Shown: positions 59,750 through 64,000 of the stretch, piece by piece
Position numbering within the stretch: position 1 is the stretch's first letter
How the letters are laid out: each line of letters opens with the position of its first letter
DNA from: JADMJV01 sp964649085
GTDB lineage: Bacteria; Vulcanimicrobiota; Xenobia; Xenobiales; JADMJV01
Assembly: GCA_964649085.1 (NCBI GenBank)
Contig: CAZYPN010000005.1
Span: 124,001-188,000, forward strand
Reading direction: 5' to 3'
Length of the DNA: 64,000 nucleotides
Translations under genes and position numbers: made by a program
Notes under the pieces: model-generated
Databases searched by the model: none
Seen by the model: the letters and a program-made list of their open reading frames with translations, nothing else
What the model was told of the DNA's origin: nothing

Positions 59750-62700
59750 TTACATCCGTTGGGAGAGCAGTTCGATGCGCTGGGCTACGTCGCGATAGCG
59801 GATGTCGACCACAAAGCATTCCTGGAAGGCCTGCATGGCCTCCTTCAGGCGCCCCTTCTCTTCCAGAATACAGGCCAGGTTGAAGCGGATGTCCAGCAGA
59901 TCCTCATCCTGGTATCCTGGGGTGTCGAGTGCCAGTTGGAACTGACGGATGGCCAGGTCGCTGTAGCCCTGTTGCGCGAAGCAAAGAGCCAGTTGATTGC
60001 AGGCCATCAGATACTTGTTGGGCTCGGTAGCGGCCCGATTGTATTCTTGAATCGCTTCCTCGATGAAGCCGAGTTGCTGATAGAATTTGCCCAAACGAAG
60101 GTGAGAGTTGGCGTCACCCGCGCGGAAGCCCGTGACCGACTTGTATTCGCGAATGATTTTCGAGACCAACCCCTTGGAGAAGATTTGCCGTGCGATGTCG
60201 GCAGCGTCTTCCAGACGGCCTTCCTTGGCGTAGATAATGGCCACTCGCGAGAGGCTCTCGGGACGCCCCGGCTCTTTTTCCAGCACCTCGTGATAAATCG
60301 GTCGGGCTTCCTCAAACAGTCCCTGGTGGAAGAGAATGTCGCCCACTCGTTCTAAGTAGGGGACATTGTCCTGGGCGGTTCTCAGCAGTTCGTCCAGCAC
60401 GGGACGCGCCTGTTCCAGGCCGCGATGCTCGACCAGCATCTCGGCCAATCGGAACAAGATTTCAATGCCTTGCTCGACCCGGTCGTGGGTCAAGGCCTGG
60501 TCGGCGGCCCGCCGCAAAAAGCCCAGGGCCGGCACGATCTCGTCGAGCATCAGATAGCTGTGAGAGATTTCTTGCAGCGCCTGGATGGCGCGGTCCCATT
60601 GGTCCTGACGTTCCAAAATGGAGGCGATACGCTCGCGTACCACCAGGGCCATCGTCGGTTTGCCCATTTCGGCCAGCTGGAGTTGCAGTTGCTCCAGGTG
60701 CTCGACACCTTCGGACACGACCTTGTGACGGAAAAAACCATCGACCAGTTTGACGAAGATGGCATCGGCCGATTTGTTGTGGGAATGCTGCAGGTAGCCG
60801 AGCAAGATTTCCAGATAGGCCTGTTGGGCTTTGGCCCAGCCCTCGGTCTCTTTGAGGATATCGGCGATGCGCTCGCGATACTCCAGTGACGTCTCCCATT
60901 GCTCGTTGAGGGCGAAACACTCGGCCAGGGTATTCAAAACGCGTAGATGTCGGTCGGTGTCGCGCTTTTCCCGGCAATCTTCGGCCAGTGCTTCGAGCAG
61001 AGACTGACCCTGCTCCAGGAAGCCGGCTTTAAGAAAGAGAGCACCCAATTGTTGGCGCAGTTCCAGGTTGAGCGGTTGCAGGTTGACGATTTCCCGCACG
61101 CACTCCAATGCGTCATCGACGTTGCCTCGCTCGAGGTGAATGCCGAGCAAGATGCGATAGTGCTCGGTGGCTTCTTCGAAACGCAAATTCCGGATCAGCA
61201 GTCGGATCGCCTGACGACGATGATCGATGTCTTTGGGGTCGAGTTCGAGGATCTTTTTCAGAACTCGCTGTGCAACCTCGGGGAGATTCTGCTCCAGGTA
61301 CACCTTTGCCAACTGGGCGAACTGTTCCAGGGCCTGAGCCGTTTGTCCCTGCTCGGCCCAGAGCGTTCCCAACCGGTAGCGGGCATTCAGGTTGTGGCTA
61401 TCGAGTTCGAGCATTCGTGAGTAGACGTCGGCGGCCGATGTAGCGTTGCCTTCGCGGTGAAACCGGCCTGCCAGCACCAGCATGCCCTCGCGCGCCCGCT
61501 CGTTCTGGCCCTGGGCAGCCAGTGTGTGACAGAGATGCAGGCGAATGTCCACGTCGGAAGGTTGGTAGGCCAGAATTTCTCGATACAACCGCTCTGACTC
61601 CAGGTAGTTGCCGGCTTTGGAAGCCATCTCTGCCATGTGAAAAACCTGGTTACGGGCCTTTCCTAACTCGCCGAGGTCGAGATAGTTGTGCACCAGACCG
61701 TCGAGGTATTGACTCTTTTCCTCCATGTCGTCTGGCATGTGGGCTACCAGGTCACGAACGCGATCGAACTGCCCTAAGGTTAGAAACTTTTGCACAAGCA
61801 GTCGCAAGAAGCTGCGTTTTTCGGGATCCGAATCGTTCAGCAGAACGATGGCCCGCTCGGCTTCATCAAAGCGATTGGCGTTCAGGTAGGCCTGGATGAT
61901 GCGGCGATGATAGCGGGGACGAATTTCATCGTGCTCACTGAGTCGGCTGACCTCCTGGGCGGCCTTTTCCAGGTCGCCCACGCCGATCAGGGCCTCGATC
62001 AACTGACCCATGAAGGAATTGCGCAAGGGGTCAGATTCGTTGAGTCGATAGATCTGGTCGGCCGCCGACTGGAACTGCTGGGCGCTGAGATAGCCACCGA
62101 TGACCTGGCTGATCAGGCGTGGACGGCCCTCATCGTCGGGGGCCAGCCGGGCGCATTCGGCCGCGGCTTCATCCAGTCGAGACGCTTCCAGATAGGCTCC
62201 AACCAGGCGGCGCTGGAAGGTCAATCGCAGCGGGTCGTCCTCGGGCAGCCGGTGAATGGTCCGGGCTGCCGTTTCCAGATCGCCTTTGCTCAAGGGAATT
62301 TCCAGCAGTCTGGTAACCAGGCTGTTGCGTTCCCTCTCGGAGCGGGGGATCTGGGGGAGCCCTTCAAAGGCCTTCTCCAGGTTGCCCTGATCCAGGTAGA
62401 GTTTGACGAGCTCCTTGCGCATCGAAAGCAGTTGCTCATCGTCAGCAGGAAGCAGCGCCATCTCGGTTTCGGCCTGGGCCAGATCACGGGCTTCCAGCAG
62501 TTGGGTGACTGCCTGGCGGTGCAGAGGAACCTTGCGCGGGTCATCGGCTGGAAGCTGACGCAAATGCTGCAGAGCCCCCTGGGTTTGGCCCAGGCGAAGA
62601 TAAGCACCCACCAGGGCCCGACGCACGTCGATCTGTCCTGGATCGATGCGCAGAATCATTTCGCAGTTCTGAGCTGCGTCTTCGTGTCGCTCCAGTGCCA

Positions 62701-64000
62701 GCAGGCACTCACCCCGATAGACCAGTGCTCGCAGGTCATCGGGGCGCTGGGACACCAGTCGGTCAAGCTCTTGCAGGGCACCGGCAAAATCGCCGCGATC
62801 ACGGAGTCCCACGGCGACCTGATACTGCAGGTCAACGGCCTCGGGAAAAATTTGAATCATCTTTTGCTGCAGCTCGAGGGCCGCCTGGTCATTGCCCTGG
62901 GCTCGATGGATCTTGATGACTTGCTGGAACTCGTCGAGGGCTTCCGCCTTCATTTCACGCTTGAGGTACAGGTCGCCAAGCATCTCCCGGGCCTCGACAT
63001 GCTGGCTCTCGATCTCCAGCAGCCGTCTTAAGGCCTTGACCGCGTCGTCGGTCATGCCGCGCTCGACCTGATACTGGGCCATGGCCAGATAGTGAGGAGG
63101 CAGCTCCTGAGTGCGCTGCTGGCGCTGGAGATTCTCTACCAGTCGCCCTCGAATGTTGACGTTGTTCGGGCTGCGCTCGAGGATGGTGTTGTAGATGCCG
63201 ATGAGCTTGTCGCCCACGGGTCGGTTTTGAGGCTCTAAGGTGAGGATCTGCTCATAGAGCTGGATCACCTTATCGAGGGCAGTACCTTCTTTTTCATAGA
63301 GATCGGCCAGAACCCGGTAGGCAGCCACGGCCTTTTCTTTGAGATTGAGCCTGGTATAGAGCTCGCCTACGCTGACATAGGCCTCTTTGTTGGTGGGGTC
63401 GGCCTGAATGATTCGTTCGTAGGCCCGGCAAGCGTCAGAAAACATTTGCTTCTGAACGTAGAGCACGGCGGCGCGTTCGAACCAGGTGCGTGTCTCGGAT
63501 GCCCGGCGTCCCTGACGGGCAAATACTTCACCGAGCATCTCATAAGCCTGGGCCTGCGCCTCGGGAAGCTTCTCTTGAGTGAGTCGGAGGACTTCCTGAA
63601 ACTCGCCGATGGCTTCCCGGTACATTTCCTTCATCATGTAGGATCGGCCGAGGGCCATATGGGTATCCCAGATACCCGGCATAAGCTCTTGCGATTTTTT
63701 GAGATATTGCAGGGCCTGGTCGACCTGACCGTGATCGAGCCGAAACTCGCCGATGCGCAGGTAGATGGAAGGTTTGACCTGGGCGACCAGTTGACGTACC
63801 TGGGGGATAACATCAGGACGCGCCTGCACCGTTTCTTCCAGGCGCAAAATGATCTCGTAGCGCTCCATCGCCGACTTCTTGTCGCCGCCCAGCACATAGA
63901 TTTCGGCACAGTCCATGTGCTGGTAAATCACGGTAGCGTAGTCGCCTTTTTGCGAGGCGAATTTGATGATGGCATTACGAACGTCGAGGTTCTGCTGGTC
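59750..64000 (-). CDS. Giant TPR-repeat protein (5' end beyond the window)
   Basis: The frame is open through the last base of the window (residues DQQNLDVRNAIIKFASQKGD before the GTG at 63931), so the N-terminus is outside; at least 1416 residues are visible. It consists almost entirely of 34-36-residue TPR helix pairs (for example EYNRAATEPNKYLMACNQLA, AEQGQTAQALEQFAQLAKVY), interspersed with Glu/Gln-rich helices. There is no membrane helix or signal in the visible part. Such solenoids are scaffolds for protein complexes. It is the first visible gene of the minus-strand roadblock operon; its stop is followed by about 140 bp before the proline-rich gene. Confidence 0.92.
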   Translation of the reverse strand, partial: DQQNLDVRNAIIKFASQKGDYATVIYQHMDCAEIYVLGGDKKSAMERYEIILRLEETVQARPDVIPQVRQLVAQVKPSIYLRIGEFRLDHGQVDQALQYLKKSQELMPGIWDTHMALGRSYMMKEMYREAIGEFQEVLRLTQEKLPEAQAQAYEMLGEVFARQGRRASETRTWFERAAVLYVQKQMFSDACRAYERIIQADPTNKEAYVSVGELYTRLNLKEKAVAAYRVLADLYEKEGTALDKVIQLYEQILTLEPQNRPVGDKLIGIYNTILERSPNNVNIRGRLVENLQRQQRTQELPPHYLAMAQYQVERGMTDDAVKALRRLLEIESQHVEAREMLGDLYLKREMKAEALDEFQQVIKIHRAQGNDQAALELQQKMIQIFPEAVDLQYQVAVGLRDRGDFAGALQELDRLVSQRPDDLRALVYRGECLLALERHEDAAQNCEMILRIDPGQIDVRRALVGAYLRLGQTQGALQHLRQLPADDPRKVPLHRQAVTQLLEARDLAQAETEMALLPADDEQLLSMRKELVKLYLDQGNLEKAFEGLPQIPRSERERNSLVTRLLEIPLSKGDLETAARTIHRLPEDDPLRLTFQRRLVGAYLEASRLDEAAAECARLAPDDEGRPRLISQVIGGYLSAQQFQSAADQIYRLNESDPLRNSFMGQLIEALIGVGDLEKAAQEVSRLSEHDEIRPRYHRRIIQAYLNANRFDEAERAIVLLNDSDPEKRSFLRLLVQKFLTLGQFDRVRDLVAHMPDDMEEKSQYLDGLVHNYLDLGELGKARNQVFHMAEMASKAGNYLESERLYREILAYQPSDVDIRLHLCHTLAAQGQNERAREGMLVLAGRFHREGNATSAADVYSRMLELDSHNLNARYRLGTLWAEQGQTAQALEQFAQLAKVYLEQNLPEVAQRVLKKILELDPKDIDHRRQAIRLLIRNLRFEEATEHYRILLGIHLERGNVDDALECVREIVNLQPLNLELRQQLGALFLKAGFLEQGQSLLEALAEDCREKRDTDRHLRVLNTLAECFALNEQWETSLEYRERIADILKETEGWAKAQQAYLEILLGYLQHSHNKSADAIFVKLVDGFFRHKVVSEGVEHLEQLQLQLAEMGKPTMALVVRERIASILERQDQWDRAIQALQEISHSYLMLDEIVPALGFLRRAADQALTHDRVEQGIEILFRLAEMLVEHRGLEQARPVLDELLRTAQDNVPYLERVGDILFHQGLFEEARPIYHEVLEKEPGRPESLSRVAIIYAKEGRLEDAADIARQIFSKGLVSKIIREYKSVTGFRAGDANSHLRLGKFYQQLGFIEEAIQEYNRAATEPNKYLMACNQLALCFAQQGYSDLAIRQFQLALDTPGYQDEDLLDIRFNLACILEEKGRLKEAMQAFQECFVVDIRYRDVAQRIELLSQRM

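Noticed and set aside
1..64000. Insertion sequence, prophage, integron, tRNA or rRNA
   Set aside because: No transposase, integrase, phage structural gene or RNA-gene-like structure was found; all gaps are under about 160 bp.

Overview
The window is a GC-rich, densely packed bacterial chromosome segment with about 50 protein genes. I see no rRNA, tRNA, CRISPR array, insertion sequence or prophage. No stretch of 300 bases lacks a gene; the longest non-coding gaps are about 100-160 bp (17460-17597, 22145-22244, 33139-33295, 48878-49031, 51440-51574, 59625-59749). Many genes start with GTG or TTG and overlap their neighbour by 4 bp. A diderm cell is suggested by a lipoprotein alpha-2-macroglobulin coupled to penicillin-binding protein 1C, and by type IV pilus retraction ATPases. 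The mix of SARP-type activator, DUF2277 protein, Ser/Thr kinase, roadblock proteins and giant TPR proteins suggests a deep-branching environmental phylum (for example Vulcanimicrobiota/Eremiobacterota-like or Armatimonadota-like). That placement is inference with low confidence.

Layout. 1-1948 (+): 5'-truncated homocysteine methyltransferase/MTHFR fusion and a Fur-family regulator. 1945-9060 (-): PPK2 polyphosphate kinase, dapB, M16 peptidase, recN and a REC/HD-GYP/TPR/SARP regulator, divergent from a histidine kinase and a Ser/Thr kinase with an external type-1 periplasmic-binding domain (9168-12632, +). 12625-17459 (-): xseA-xseB-ispA followed by a heavily decayed DXS homologue where dxs is usually found, plus two small membrane proteins. 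17598-21395: an ATLF-like metallopeptidase, an RNB ribonuclease and an unknown protein. 21479-28571: lytic transglycosylase (-), then a tightly coupled plus-strand run (PLP enzyme, small protein, GAF-GGDEF, esterase, unknown, zinc-ribbon protein, beta-decarboxylating dehydrogenase, membrane protein). 28561-33138: secreted propeller-like protein, metallophosphoesterase, DUF2277 protein and a pair of PilT-type ATPases. 33296-37408: PRC-barrel-like, TerB-like, Gly/Ala-zipper, unknown and membrane coiled-coil proteins. 37381-47985 (-): pbpC, a thioester-less alpha-2-macroglobulin, and mutS. 48071-51817: FabZ-like dehydratase, a hyperacidic Asp/Glu/Trp protein flanked by matching hairpins, a histidine kinase coupled to hslV, and a SpoVG-like protein; then dprA. 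52736-64000 (-): a long probable operon with a giant TPR protein (truncated by the window), a proline-rich membrane protein, an unknown protein, a roadblock/LC7 protein, a lone receiver domain, a TPR/coiled-coil/roadblock protein and an O-antigen-ligase-like membrane protein.

The strongest candidates for undescribed biology are the roadblock/receiver/TPR operon without an MglA-type GTPase, the catalytically dead DXS homologue in the isoprenoid locus, the REC-HD-GYP-SARP fusion with its divergent kinase, and the kinase with an external ligand-binding domain.
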